64,000 nucleotides of DNA, from contig NOWV01000011.1 of NCBI GenBank assembly GCA_003344405.1, positions 558,001-622,000 on the forward strand, read 5' to 3'. The DNA is from Trichoplax sp. H2 (taxonomy: Eukaryota > Placozoa > Uniplacotomia > Trichoplacea). Every line of letters starts with the position of its first letter. Position 1 is the stretch's first letter. The notes under the pieces were generated by a model, which was not told the DNA's origin, did not search any database, and worked only from the letters and a program-made list of their open reading frames with translations. Of the stretch, positions 48,041 through 60,299 are shown piece by piece. The translations under genes were made by a program, and so were the position numbers.

Positions 48041-49764
48041 GTACACGTCTTAAATCGGCATATCAATCTTGATTTTGCTTTAGCCTTGGGGAAAAATGTC
48101 ATTTATTTTTTAGATTAATGGTTATAGTAACTAGCTTTTACTATAGTTATGGTAATCCACAGAATCACAATCTAGCAACTATCCTAAAGCTATTAATAAG
48201 TCAACTAAGGACCAATGTTGTTATGAAATACAATCTTAATTTTAATCTTAAGCTAAATATGAGTTACAAGCATAAATGACTTTAAAATTTATAAAGTAAA
48301 ACAATTAGATAGATTTATGTCTTAATTAGCAAATTCTATACTCATATGTTTTGATCTCGCAATGAAGTAACTAAATTAAACAGCTATTTCCTCTGATAGC
48401 AAAACCAATTGCGTGATAGGCTAACTTAGCTTTATAATATAGATAGCCTAAAGTATTTTTAACGTCTTCTTATTTCAGAAATTTCACTCAACAAAGCGGT
48501 AGTTAGTTAATAAATATATCAGAATAAATTGATCAGCCTTACTTACGCTATCTATAATTACTAAACAAGAAAATATCTCCTGGTTTTAGGAAGGTGATAG
48601 TACTGATTAAAAATAAAATTGATAGAGTGATATGAATAGGAAACGTATCATTTCAGTTCTTCTAATGGTAAATGATGCAGAGCAATTTGCTATTATTATT
48701 ACTACAAGATACATTCAGTAATAGATATAGAAGCGATTAGATATCTTATAACGACAGCGAAAGTTCATTTTAAACTTCAAAATGAGGCTAAGATAAGTTA
48801 TGTTTCGAAGAAGATTTTAATCGATTATGACTTCCAGAATTAGAGTGCAAGATCAAGAAGTGTAAATAACTTTAATAAGAAAAGTTTACAAATAGGGCTA
48901 ATTAATATTCTTTAAATGTCAAAAACTTTAAGATTCAGATTCAAAGGTGATAGAAAATAATGATTCTTGTAAATAATCCCAGATAAAATCATACATAATG
49001 GAAAAAGGATAAATCTAGCAACCACAATGCTGCTCGCTTTTTTAATATTTGGAGTTGTTTAATAGTGCATATAAGCCATTCAAAACTACATATAAGTATT
49101 AATACCCGTGATTTAGATTTAAAAATCTATCTACTGAAAACGAATCAATCATAAATCTTGGTGATGCGATTAAAAAATATTGTCCGGATTGACAAATGTC
49201 CTAATTTTAACTAATTGTCATACAATTCAACTGTCTACTGACAGCCACGATAGAATATCCCATGTATTTTACTAATCTGGAGTAGTAATGAATATATGAG
49301 TGCCCAAAATAGAGTTCATTCAGGGCAATACAACATAATAAATTAGAAATATGAAAAATTATTCTTGATTAGACCATTGAATTTGTACCGTACCTTTCAA
49401 TCTCCGAGTTTTATAGGCAAAAATGAATCGAAAATTAATTCTAACGTAGAATGATTGATATTTAAATTGAAAATAGTTCAAATCTGTCCAATAAATTAAA
49501 TTATACTTGTATTTGATCTCAAACACAAGTATGAATCTCAAGTTAAGGCTAAGCTTTACATACTATCATCCACAACCGATCAAATAAAAATTAGTGTAAG
49601 GTCAAGCTGTGGAAAAGATTGGCCACTTATATTACATTATTGTCTTTGGATTAAGGATATCGCGAATTACTCTTCGGTTCTAATGTAAACGGATAGGAAT
49701 AAATTATGCAGTGTCAATAGAGACCTTTAATCTATACTATAGTTCTTAGGGGATCGAGAAAAAA

Positions 49765-52700
49765 TCACACATTATACACATAGTAAGCTACATTATTTTC
49801 CGCAGTTGAGGCTTTTCTGGTCTCTTCTGAGTTATTTTCTGTTATTGATATTTTCGAAGTATCTTTTACGCCATTCTCCTCTGTTAAAGCTATCTGCGCC
49901 TCTTCTACCGTATTCTCCCCTGATGATGTTACTTCCACGTCATTCTCAGCTATTGAAACATTCCTAGCCTCTTCTATGTTGTTCTCTGTTAATGAGATAT
50001 CGGAAGTCTCTTCTGCGATGGTTTCAGGTGTTATTGCTTTTCTTATCCCATCTACATTACTTCCTACGCTATTATCCTCTTCTTTAGCTGCATCATCAAT
50101 AAAGGTAACCACTGATTTTCTTTTGGTCGATTTTTTAGGTTTATCATGATTTACTAACTTTCGCATAGAACTTCTTGCTGGAATTGGTGGAGATGATGGT
50201 GCAGAGCCATTTGGAGTATGGATACCAGCATCGGAGATACATCCTGCTGGAGCTCCACGAATTGGAGCTGTACTTGCTTTACGAAATGTATACTGTGATA
50301 TACTTCTCATGCAATGCTCCTTGGTGTTTAATTCAGGCTTGAAAAGAATAGTATAGACTTTGGGTAAGAAGAGGAATACCAAAACGCATAACGCAAAGCA
50401 GGCTATACCCAATGAGGAGAATACTGCTCGTAAAACGCCATCAGTACCATAATAACCAGGAATAGTCAATATACATATCATCCACATACAGATAGAACAG
50501 AAGCAAATGTATTTAGCTTCATTGAAATTATTTGGTAGATTCCTTGTTCTCCATGCTAGAAATGAACAAATTGTGCCTAACAAGCAAAAATAGACTGCAG
50601 AAAAGGTAATGCCTAAATGTGTGTCACTTTCACAACGTGAGAACGCTTCTTTACCCTTGCAAATTTTATCTCGAAGCCTTGGTATATCAAGGATACTACC
50701 AACAATAACAATAATGACTGAAACTGATGTAATTCCAAAGATGAATAATAATTGCATATAACTTTCACGATTTTTCGATTTACCAAAAGGTGTACGACTC
50801 CTTAAGCGGACTTGAAATATTTTAGACACCGAATTGGTTTTAGTCAACAGAATTGCCATACAAAAGGTAATTGATGTCGCAAAAATCACAAATTGAACCT
50901 CACAGACCACATCGTTTGGATCATAGACAAATGCTGGAGCAACTGCTAATATATAGTAGACACTGATTATATGGAGAGTGGATAATAATCGATTTGAAGC
51001 TTTGACAATCGGTGTATCGCGATATCTCAAGAAAATGCAAGCGACAAAGGTGGTCAAAAGGGCGATTAAAAATACGCCAACAAGAATGGCGATACTAACT
51101 GGATGATCCCACGATACTCGAGTTATGGGTATAGCCACACAATAAGATCGATTTGCTACTGGTTGTTCGCAAAGTCCGCAAGCTTGGCAATAGACAGTGG
51201 TGCCATTCGATACTTCTCCATCGCCGCATTTTGCACATTGCCAACAGCAAGACTGACTATCCGGTCTAACTCGGCGATAGCCTAATTGACATTCAAAGCT
51301 ACATCGAGATGAAGGAATATTTGTTGCTGTACCGTTTTGAAAGCGCACAGCTTGGTAATGGAGGTTTAATTTGTTATTGTACCAATCTCCAACCGAAACA
51401 AAGTAGCCGCAATTGGGGTTATTTTCATCAAATTGAAGATTAATGATAGAATAGTTCCTAGTGATCTCGCCATTATCGTTAAACGATAACATATTTCCTT
51501 GAGAATTTTTAATCTTGATATGACGTAAAGTATTGAGATACGCTTTACGATTCAAATGAATTAAAGGTGGACAATAACTTGAGGTACAATTTAATGATTG
51601 ATGTAAAGCTTCAGCGATAGCATTGACTCCATCAATAATGAAATCAACTTTATTTCCTTCCGAGTTAACAAAGTAGACTGATTTGCCACAATTTTGAGGC
51701 CGATTGTCGTAATTACTTCGTACTAACGTGCATGTTTGCTGTGCGAAGCGACAACCAAGTTTTGCTTCTACCAATTGTGTTAAGGATGGATGATCACCTT
51801 GAGCTAAATGATTTTGAAAATAGCGATAAAATTCATCGGATGGCTGACTGCGAGGGACTACACCAAGCAACCCTCCTACAATATCTCGTGATAACTTTAA
51901 TAATTCTGCGCTATCACTCCAACTTTCTGTACCAATCCATATTTTACCAGTTAGACCTTGATTATTTGCTTCTTTTAATACAGATAGAGCTTCTTTTTCT
52001 TGAGCAATTAAAATGATTGCCGAGACATTAGATAGATCGGCAAGTTGGCTAATGATAGATTGTATACGCTGTGTATTATTGGTCTGAGGAAAGTACAAGT
52101 CTTTAGCAACACAAATACTCTTCAGGCGTAATCGTCTTTGTATTAAATCCATAAATAAACGACTATAGATATCATCGACTGTAACTGTTGCAATATAGGT
52201 CCAACCGAATCCGTAAATTAAATCGGCAATCGCTCTAGCTTGTTGATGATCTGATGGTAAAGTACGAAATAAATTATCATACTGTATTCTGTCGATAAAG
52301 ATGCCCGAAGTAGCACCGTAAGTAACGGCTGGAATACTGAAGACACCTAAGAATAAAAATTCGATATTTCGTTAAGAAAAGATCAGAGTAAAATTCTTAT
52401 ATCTTTCAGTTTTTAGTGAATAGCCTCTCTCTATGCAATATTAATGTATCATCAGATCTCGTTTTTAATTAATTTCCGACCACAAAATACTAATGTGTTT
52501 TAGCCGTTTGCTACCCGTGATTGTAACAAGAATATTTAAGGTATAACGTATCTACATTCGAATACGTAATTTAAAGAATTAAGGAATCGTAGTAGGAAAC
52601 GAAAATTTAATAACTATAATTAGTTAAAGGGAGTTTACTGTTTGAAATTTACGCATACTATTTCAAAGAATTTTTATGATAGCGAATATTTCTATACTGT

Positions 52701-54459
52701 ACTAATATCTGTCGTAAATTGGTGATAAGACTTGGAATTAAATATCTTTAACAAATATTTACTAGTGCAAAATTACGTGTCGTAAAAGTTATGCAGAAAT
52801 CTAATACTCCTCATCTTTCTATCGCTATGAAACCAATTCTTTCACCTCAAAACTCAGAGAAGGATTTTAATATAACAGAGAGCGATTGTTGAAAATTACA
52901 CTAACTACAGTATAGCTTGATTATATCGATAAATTAGAGATATAATAGCTACAATTTATCTAAAGAGGTTTCAATGTGTTCTTTGTATTAGGAGCTTACG
53001 CTAATAACGAAATTTTTCCAATTAGCTTTTAATCGACAATTTGTAGAAGATATTCATTTTTATTTGCATCTTTGCTGAATTGTATTTAAACGATTCATGC
53101 TCCGATTTTAACGTTCATAATGCCAAATTATGTAGTATAACGGAAATAACCAACAAATTTAACTCATTTTCCAACGAAAAAATTAAAACGATCGATGTTT
53201 TACTTAACGCGTTATTTTATGTTTACAGGTGGTAATCTTTAATAAATAGCCATTTAATTAATAAGCTAGAGTTAATTAGATACTTTCTGCACCTACGCTA
53301 CACGACACAAATAGTCTAAAGTTACATGATGCAGGTTGTTAAATCACTTACAGGTCATCTCTGTTACCTAATAATGTGGCTACGTGAGATAGAGAAGGTC
53401 TTCTCTATCTTACGTAATAATGCAGAAAATTTCGCAGTGTTTGTATAGTACACATACTTCAAAATTTTCTAGACATTGTCAATCTAAATTGATCTACTGC
53501 CTTAAGAAGGTGTAAAAATTTCTTAACTGTGTAACGCTTAATAGCGATGATATCGATTTCTTTCATGCCAATATTTTGGGGACTTTGTTGAACAAAATCA
53601 AATAAGAGCGATGTTTCTGTGACAGAGTACTAAACTTAACGTAAGAGTGTAGCCTGTCTCACTTATAAAATCATTCTATTGGATTAATTTTTAAAATGGT
53701 CACGTTTTAAATCATCTGATATAGAGTCAAGATTACCAATTGTTTATTAAGACAGATTGTAGATTGGACTGCATGTAAACGGCTAAACCGCAGGAGTCAC
53801 GCACGATCAACAGATAATAAGATCATAATATCATATAGGAATATTATTACACACTACTATCGGATGTTATGATGATCAAGCAATGGCTAATTGCTTTTTT
53901 AAATCATTTTTTACTTACCTAGGACGTTAGTGGATGGTAAAGTTGTTGAGCTAGATGATGGGCCTACAACTGCAGCAACGCCTAAGGTGTTGTTCTGGTC
54001 CAGTCGAATACTACTCATATTACAGCCATATTTATTCAGCAAGTTGTAACCGATACTACCAGTGACTAGATCTTGTGTATATGGAACAAAGTTTAGAATA
54101 TCTTTCAAGGTATGTCTTACATTGGAGCAAGTATCACGAATATGATAACCTAATGTAATGTTGGGCAATAACTGAGTAGCATTATTGACTTTTTCAATAG
54201 CATAGATCATGGCAAGAGCTTGCTCAATCCCTCTAATACTGGTTATTTGACATGATTGTTTGCTTTGATCGTAATCTAAATGAGCTGGAAATAAGCCTCC
54301 TAAAAAAATTTGGCCTTGATAAACCTCGTAAACGCCACCGGAAGATGTTAAACTACTGGAAATTTGTCCATAACCTCCGTGTCCATAGCATAAGATAATA
54401 ACCATCCAAGTTGTTATAAATTTGGTTGAAAAAAACAGACCATAACTGTTAGTCAGCAT
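49765..54459 (-). CDS. Metabotropic-glutamate-receptor-like class C GPCR (downstream copy of a tandem pair), complete
   Basis: Cell-surface G-protein-coupled receptor with a Venus-flytrap ligand domain. Exon 1 is 54459-53919 (signal peptide with 'WMVIILCYG', then 'IFLGGLFPAHLD', 'LLPNITLGYHIRDTC', 'VAAVVGPSSSS'). A 1.57-kb intron follows, then exon 2, 52346-49765; total 1040 residues. Exon 2 carries the second lobe ('AVTYGATS', 'LPSDHQQARAIAD', 'VDDIYSR', 'WIGTESW'), the nine-Cys linker ('SRCSFECQLGYRRV...SCCWQC'), seven TMs with 'TPIVKASNRLLS', 'NLPNNFNEAKYICFC' and 'FLPKVYTILF', and the conserved TM3/loop-2 cysteines (VVCEVQF, SRCESDT). mGluR1-type contacts Thr188, Asp208 and Tyr236 have equivalents, but Asp318 is Glu, and Arg78 and Lys409 have none. 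The cytoplasmic tail (~170 residues) is built of degenerate 11-14-residue TENN/AEN-type repeats. The exact ligand is unknown. Confidence 0.93.
52347..53918. other. Intron of the first class C GPCR (about 1.57 kb)
   Basis: Non-coding sequence between the signal-peptide exon and the main exon; GTAAGT donor and TTCTTAG acceptor, phase 1 on both sides. No other gene seen. Confidence 0.8.
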
Positions 54460-54985
54460 GATCGACGAACGGGGGAATTTTTAAGGATGCTTCCCTGATT
54501 ATTGCTTTGCGAAAATGCTATATTTCCTATGAGGAAAACTATTTAACTAATTGAATATTAATTAGTTTTACGATGCTCGTTAAGTTGCTCTTATCAAAAC
54601 AGCCTATCATACGATGCCTATAACTAACTAGTGATTAGTATAGCGGAAGTTTTGGCTTGCTTAATTATCGATAACGATAGACAAATAGATTATTCCTTGA
54701 CGATAGATAGAATAGATTTATTATTGTATTACAGAAACAATGCTTATAAGTAATAAATTAAGAGCTGATTTGATAAAATTGTCCACATACACGTAGAACT
54801 TCAAAGAATTCGATTGGCGTTGATCATAATTATAGTAAACAATCGAATGACTTCATGGGTTCCCCATCAATGGTTAAGGTGGGGCTGAGTAATTGTAATT
54901 TAAATGTGGTATGTCACTATTTATGGCCAAGGACTAATTCCGTTCTGTCAAGAGCAAAACGACTAATAGATACGAATCCTTTGAA

Positions 54986-55577
54986 TCATTGTTCTTCTCT
55001 ATCATTGACGTGGATAGGTAATTGCCATATGTCATTCATACAGGTAGTAAGGTTGTCTATACTACCTATCAGTAGTTTTGACGTCGTTGAACTGATCTGT
55101 GGGTATATTAGTCGATGCAGGAGTAGCGGTAGCAATACTATGCCAATGATCCTGCTATATTCGACGTAAAATTCAAGGGTGGTCCATTGACTCAAACTAG
55201 AGCCTGCCAATTCTAATATATTGACCTTAAGATAAGACTAAAATCAAGTTGGAATGAAAACAGGGGTCAATACTTATCCAAATTTTAATACGTGAATTTA
55301 ACACTGGCTATACTCAGCTTCGATCAACAGTAGCTGGTACATTTTGCAGGAGTAGTGGGAAAGAAAAATGAGTTTTACCACGTGATAGTGTTACTTTTGA
55401 GGCAGGTACCAGGCTGTTCCTTATTATTTCTATCCAACTTAGACAAACAAATTGCTGTTGATGAATAATTATAATTACTCTCTATACTCTCAACCCATGC
55501 GCAGTCAATTTGATCCATACTAATTTTTATTTGTGCTTTACTTTCATCATACACACTAGTAGTATATTTCACAAATG
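54986..55577 (-). CDS. Possible small membrane-protein gene (two fragments)
   Basis: Two minus-strand frames lie close together. The upstream one (about 55572-55390) reads 'MDQIDCAWVESIES', an N-glycosylation site (YNYSS), 'AICLSKLDRNNKEQP', and a possible GT donor. The downstream one (about 55207-54986), after a 'ttggcag' acceptor, reads 'SSLSQWTTLEFYVEYSR', a hydrophobic helix 'IIGIVLLPLLLHRLI', and a hydrophilic end. Together they look like a short extracellular domain with cysteines followed by a TM helix. I do not recognise the family, the joining phase is not established, and chance open frames remain possible. Confidence 0.25.
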
Positions 55578-55639
55578 ATACAGACTATTGTACATATTGG
55601 TAAACTATTCCACAAATGATGCTTGTATATTCATTACGG

Positions 55640-56430
55640 TAGCGTCTAGACTCCTAAATACGCTTATATTTATTATTATACCTGAAAAGGTTTTCTAAAG
55701 CATACGCTGCGCGTATGTAACGATACTGTATGTCAGACAGAAATGAAGCTATTTGAAATGCAGCAGCTTTAGCCTATTGATATATTCAATTTATTCATTA
55801 TTAATTAGCACTAATTTTACTCTACTATGCGTTTCAAAAATTCTTTTACATAGGTTATTCTATATACTGTTAGATTATCGTATATGCTAATATAACGCTT
55901 GGTTTATGTCAGTGCAGTACTGTCTCGATTCCTAAATACCTTTATAATTATTATTATACTTAAAAAGATTTCTAATTATAAGCTATATGTATACGACGAT
56001 ATGTCAAATAGGAATCAAACTAAGCGAAATGTATCGGTTTGCCCTAATGATATTTTCAATTATCCATTAATTTACACAAATTTTACTCTACAATACTTTT
56101 TTAAAATTCTCTTACATGGATTATTGCGCATACTAGTATACTATTTCGCGCATGATACTTCCTTTACATATCTATACAGTACTATCTAGATCCCCAAATA
56201 CCCTTATAATTATAAATTATACCGTACTTGAAAGAGTTTTTCAAACTCAAGCTACGCGTATGCGGTGATATATCGGATGGAAATGAAACTATGCAGAATA
56301 TATCAGTTTTATCCTAACGATGTTATCAATTTATCCATTAGCTTATACTTACTTTACTCACTATGCCTTTTAAAATTCTCTTTCATGGATTATTATACAT
56401 ACTAGAGTATCCTCCACTCTTTGTACTTCG
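55640..56430. repeat. Tandem array, three degenerate units of about 270 bp
   Basis: Units start near 55640, 55916 and 56179 with 'tctaga..cctaaatac'-type blocks. In order they share a 'ttattattata' block, 'acgcgtatg'/'gctgcgcgtatg', 'tttatccatta'-like, 'ttttactctac', and 'ttcttttacat' or 'attctcttacatggatta'. A fainter fourth partial unit may follow to about 56580. Confidence 0.75.
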
Positions 56431-57534
56431 CGTACCATACTTGTATTTTTTGATGTACTGGATAATTTATCTGGCTTAAGTCATAATTGGAAGGATGTAG
56501 TAGAATATTCTACACATCATACTTCGCGTATATTGGTGTAGAAAAGTAATGGATTTAGCCTAATAATATTAGTAACTCGCCAGAATTAGGATTACTGTAA
56601 TCGAAATTCATATTAAGGCCATAAACTATATCTGACTTACTATATAGATCGTTAATAAAGCTCGTGGCAGACTACAATAGATGATTTAGCCTTTTGAAGC
56701 GTACTTACTACGAATTCATGCACTAAAAATGTAATAATTGTAAATGATGAAGCGACATAATCTCAGATGTGGTATAACTAGACTAATCTATCGACCATAA
56801 TGAAGAAAAAGCATAAAATTAAGTAATATAAAAATCTTAATTGAGAATATTTGCTCTAGCCCACTATTCTAGTAACTTTATATCTACGGAATTAAGTAAC
56901 TACACTGAATGATATTTTATTGGTTTTAATGCACATAGCAATATTGAAAATATTGAGCAAATATTCACTCTATTAATTTGAGCACATTTATATTAACGGC
57001 GTAAAATCATTCAAGTGAACCAAGTGAAAGCAAATAGGCCTAAAAGTTGCACAATAATTGTACAATAGCGAGTTGTGTTATTTCACCAGAACATCATCTT
57101 TATGTACACAGGCTCAAACTTTCTACTATTGTTACGAGAAGGGGTATGTTTTAGTCTATAGTCATAATGTAACCTTTAGCTAGATTACAGTTAGCTATGA
57201 AGCTATTGCAGCCCTTAATTTTATTTGCTTTAAGCTATTAGGCGAATTTTTCATCCATAGGAATGATAAATAGAACTGTTTTGCTATCATTGTTGCTAAC
57301 ATTATTAAATATTACAGTAGCCAGGCTTCAGTCGACGTTGTCTGGCGAAAGTTTCTAACCTCTTGTTATCAAGGTAACACAATTTTTAATATGTAAATAG
57401 CAATTAGAAATAGTTATATTGGTCTATTACATAAAATATTTAATGGAGAACACACGCCAAGCGTTATGCTATTATCTCTATAATTTATACATAGAAATTT
57501 TTTCATTGGTAAATTATTTCTAAATTTTGTAATA

Positions 57535-60299
57535 CTAATTATTATTGCTCTTAGTGTTTTTACCACTAGTATTACTGCTATTATCGTTATTACTATCACT
57601 GTCATTATCCTTGTTAGGATTATTACCATTAGAATATTCACCTTGATTAATAGAGCCAGTTTTATTGATGGTATTATTACTAGAATTATTACCATGATTA
57701 ATAGATCCAGTTTTATTTATGGTTATATTACCAGTATTGTCACCTTGATTAATAGAATTATTACTAGAATTACTGCCACTACGATTAATAGATCCAGTTT
57801 CATTAATAGCATTATTACCAACATTATTGTCTTGATTAATGGAGCCAGTTTCATTGGTAATATTAGTACTAGTGTTGCTACCATGATTTATAGATCCAGA
57901 TTTATCGATAGCATCATTACTAGGATTATTACCTTGATTAATAGAACCAGCTTTATTGATAATATTAGTACTAGTATTATTACCATGATGATTGATTGAG
58001 CCAGTTTTGTTGCTGCAATTAATAGAACCATTTGTATAGACGGTACTATGGCCAGCATTATTAATCGTTTTCTTATTATGGCTGCTATTGCTTCTACTTA
58101 TGATTGTAGATTCAAGACCATTATGAGTGCTGTTACCAAAAGGAGAATTACTAAAGGAAAATGTTTGGATGCTTTGCAAGCAACGGCGTTTGGTGTTTAA
58201 ATGAGGCGTTATTGTCATTGTATAAACTTTAGGCAAGAATAGAAAGACTAAAACTGCTAATGAATAACATTGTAATGAAATCGATGCGATAATAGTGCGC
58301 AAAATTCCATAAGTTCTTATATATGTTGGAAGTGCTAAAGCGAGGATAATCAATACCGTTATTGAACAAAAACAAATGTGCTTAGCTTCATTAAAATTAC
58401 CGGGTAAATTTCTAGTTTTCCATGCAAATACATTGCACAATAAGCATAAAAAGATAAAGTAACCAGCTGGTAAAGCTAGATTAATTGCATTGCTAGAGTC
58501 GCATATCACATAAACGCTATTAGTTACTCGATAATCACGTATAGGTCCGATAGGAGTAATAATATTGACAACAATAATCATAATAACACCGACTAGGGTT
58601 AACAATGTAATAAAGGCTACTTGTCTAACAACTCTCTTTGCTCTGGCTATAGGTGTTGTTGTATCTAGCAAATAGGCGAAATTGAGGTGAAAGATAGATG
58701 CAATATGATGTGTACGAGTTATTAAGACAGCAATGCATAAAATTAACGAGATAGGGAGTAATGATAGACTTAGCGTGCATATCATCGTCGTTGGTTTAGC
58801 TAATAATAATATGGAGATACCAAGCATGAAATAAATACTAGTCAGATGAAAAAAGGACAAAAAAGAATTTGATGCTTTAACGATAGGTGTATGCTGATAT
58901 TTAATATAGATTCCGACGACCAGGGAATTTATTGCTGCAACCAAAAGAGATGTTATCGTTAAAGCGATACTAGCTGGATGAGACATCGAAATAGTAATAA
59001 TTGTAAGGTTAATACAGAATGTGTGATCCGGAGCCGCTTTTTGGCCAAGTTCACATTCATTACAAGTTGATGATTGACCATCCGATATTAATCCAGGTCC
59101 ACATTCTAGACAGATCCAACAACAGCTATTTTTATCTGGTTTAATTTTTTTATAACCTGGAAGACAACTAATACTACATCGAGATGTAGGGATTGATAGA
59201 GATGTTCCGTTAACCCATCGCAATAAGTTATTATGAATCACTAATGTGCCATTAAACCAATTACCAACATTTTTATAATGACCACATGAACCATTTGTAG
59301 ATGAAAAGTGGACATTATCAATGATATAAACCCTGTTTATTTCTCTTTGAGCATTAAATTTTAGGGTGTGATTATGATAGCCACGAATGTTCAGATTACT
59401 TAATATCGATAATAACACCTTTCTATCGATAACATCTTCCTTTTGACAGCTTTGGCTTGTGCAGTTTAATAATTTATGCAATGCTGTTGCTAAAATATAG
59501 ACAGAATCAATAATAAATGCCACTTTATTTCCTTTATCGCTTGCATATTGTTTGATGTTGTTGCATTGAGTGGGATTATCAGGTGTATTACTAATTTCAA
59601 TGTTAGATGCAGCTGATGAAGGAACTTTTAGAAATGGTGTTGATGATAGTGATGACGATGATGGTTCACGCGATAGGTAGCAATCTTGGTATCCGTGGCT
59701 GCAATTTAATAATTCATCAATCATAGTAGTAATCTGATCCTTATCAATAGCCTGGAGAATATTCTGGAATGACGGTGGTAGCTGGCCGGCAAGTTGTGAT
59801 GATTCTGGAGCAATCCCTAATACACCACCAATCACTTCTGGCTGGAGGCCCAGAACGACAGGACTAGTACCCCATGCATCGGTGCCAATCCATGTTTTAT
59901 AGTAAAGCTTTTGCCTCTGAGCTTCGTGTAACACACTAAATGCTGCCGATTCTGACGCAATTAAGATTATAACAGAAACATTATCTAATTCTAACATTTT
60001 TTGTACAACAAGACTGATTTTAGCTGGACTAGGAGTTGCTGGTATCGTCTCTTCTAATGCAATACAAATAGAATTTGCATCAAATCGTCGTTTCATCAAA
60101 TCAATTGCTAATCGTCCATAAAAGTCGTCTACTGAAATAGTAGCGACATAAGTCCAGTTAAAATAGCTTAAGATATCAGCAATAACGGTAGCTTGTTGAT
60201 AGTCTGATGGAAGGGTACGAAATAAGTTTGGATATTCTTCCTTATTCACTAGTAAGCGAGACGTTGCTGCATAACTTATTTCCGCCACGTCAAAGATAT
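57535..60299 (-). CDS. Metabotropic-glutamate-receptor-like class C GPCR (upstream copy), main exon; first exon not in window
   Basis: A single large exon starts after an 'atgattag' acceptor (60299) and runs to TAA at 57535 (about 920 residues). It begins within the Venus-flytrap domain at 'IFDVAEISYAATS', the same position and phase as exon 2 of the downstream receptor. The signal-peptide exon is therefore missing from view: either above 64000, or lost. Seen in order: 'LPSDYQQATVIAD', 'NWTYVATISVDDFYGR', 'TWIGTDAWGTSPVVLG', the Cys-rich linker ('CSISCLPGYKKIKPD', 'CCWICLECG'), then seven TMs with 'TPIVKASNSFLSFF', 'NLPGNFNEAKHICFC' and 'FLPKVYTMTI'. Thr, Asp, Tyr and the Asp318-equivalent of mGluR ligand contacts are present; the Lys409 position is not Lys. 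The cytoplasmic tail is Asn/Ser/Gly-rich and made of 17-residue GSIN repeats. It is clearly a paralog of the receptor at 49765-54459. Confidence 0.9.
57641..58030 (-). repeat. Coding minisatellite: 17-residue (51-bp) GSIN repeats in the GPCR tail
   Basis: Eight GSIN motifs occur in the tail, most spaced by 17 residues (GSINQGNN..., GSINHGSN...). Units alternate between a His type (GSINH) and a Gln type (GSINQ), so the true period is about 34 residues (102 bp). One His-type unit is shortened, fusing directly to SINQGDN. The reading frame is kept throughout. Confidence 0.85.

Larger units (their letters stand above)
45581..49764. other. Intergenic spacer between the TMTC and GPCR genes
   Basis: No gene recognised. 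Sequence just above 45580 should hold the TMTC promoter and 5' UTR. Two adjacent tandem duplications occupy 47110-48040. Confidence 0.55.
54460..57534. other. Spacer between the tandem GPCR genes
   Basis: Apart from the doubtful small membrane-protein frames (54986-55577) and a three-unit tandem array (55640-56430), I see nothing recognisable here. Confidence 0.5.

Noticed and set aside
57643-57999. Plus-strand frame of 118 codons, Ile/Thr-rich
   Set aside because: It is the antisense shadow of the GSIN minisatellite in the GPCR tail; its repetitiveness comes from the coding strand.
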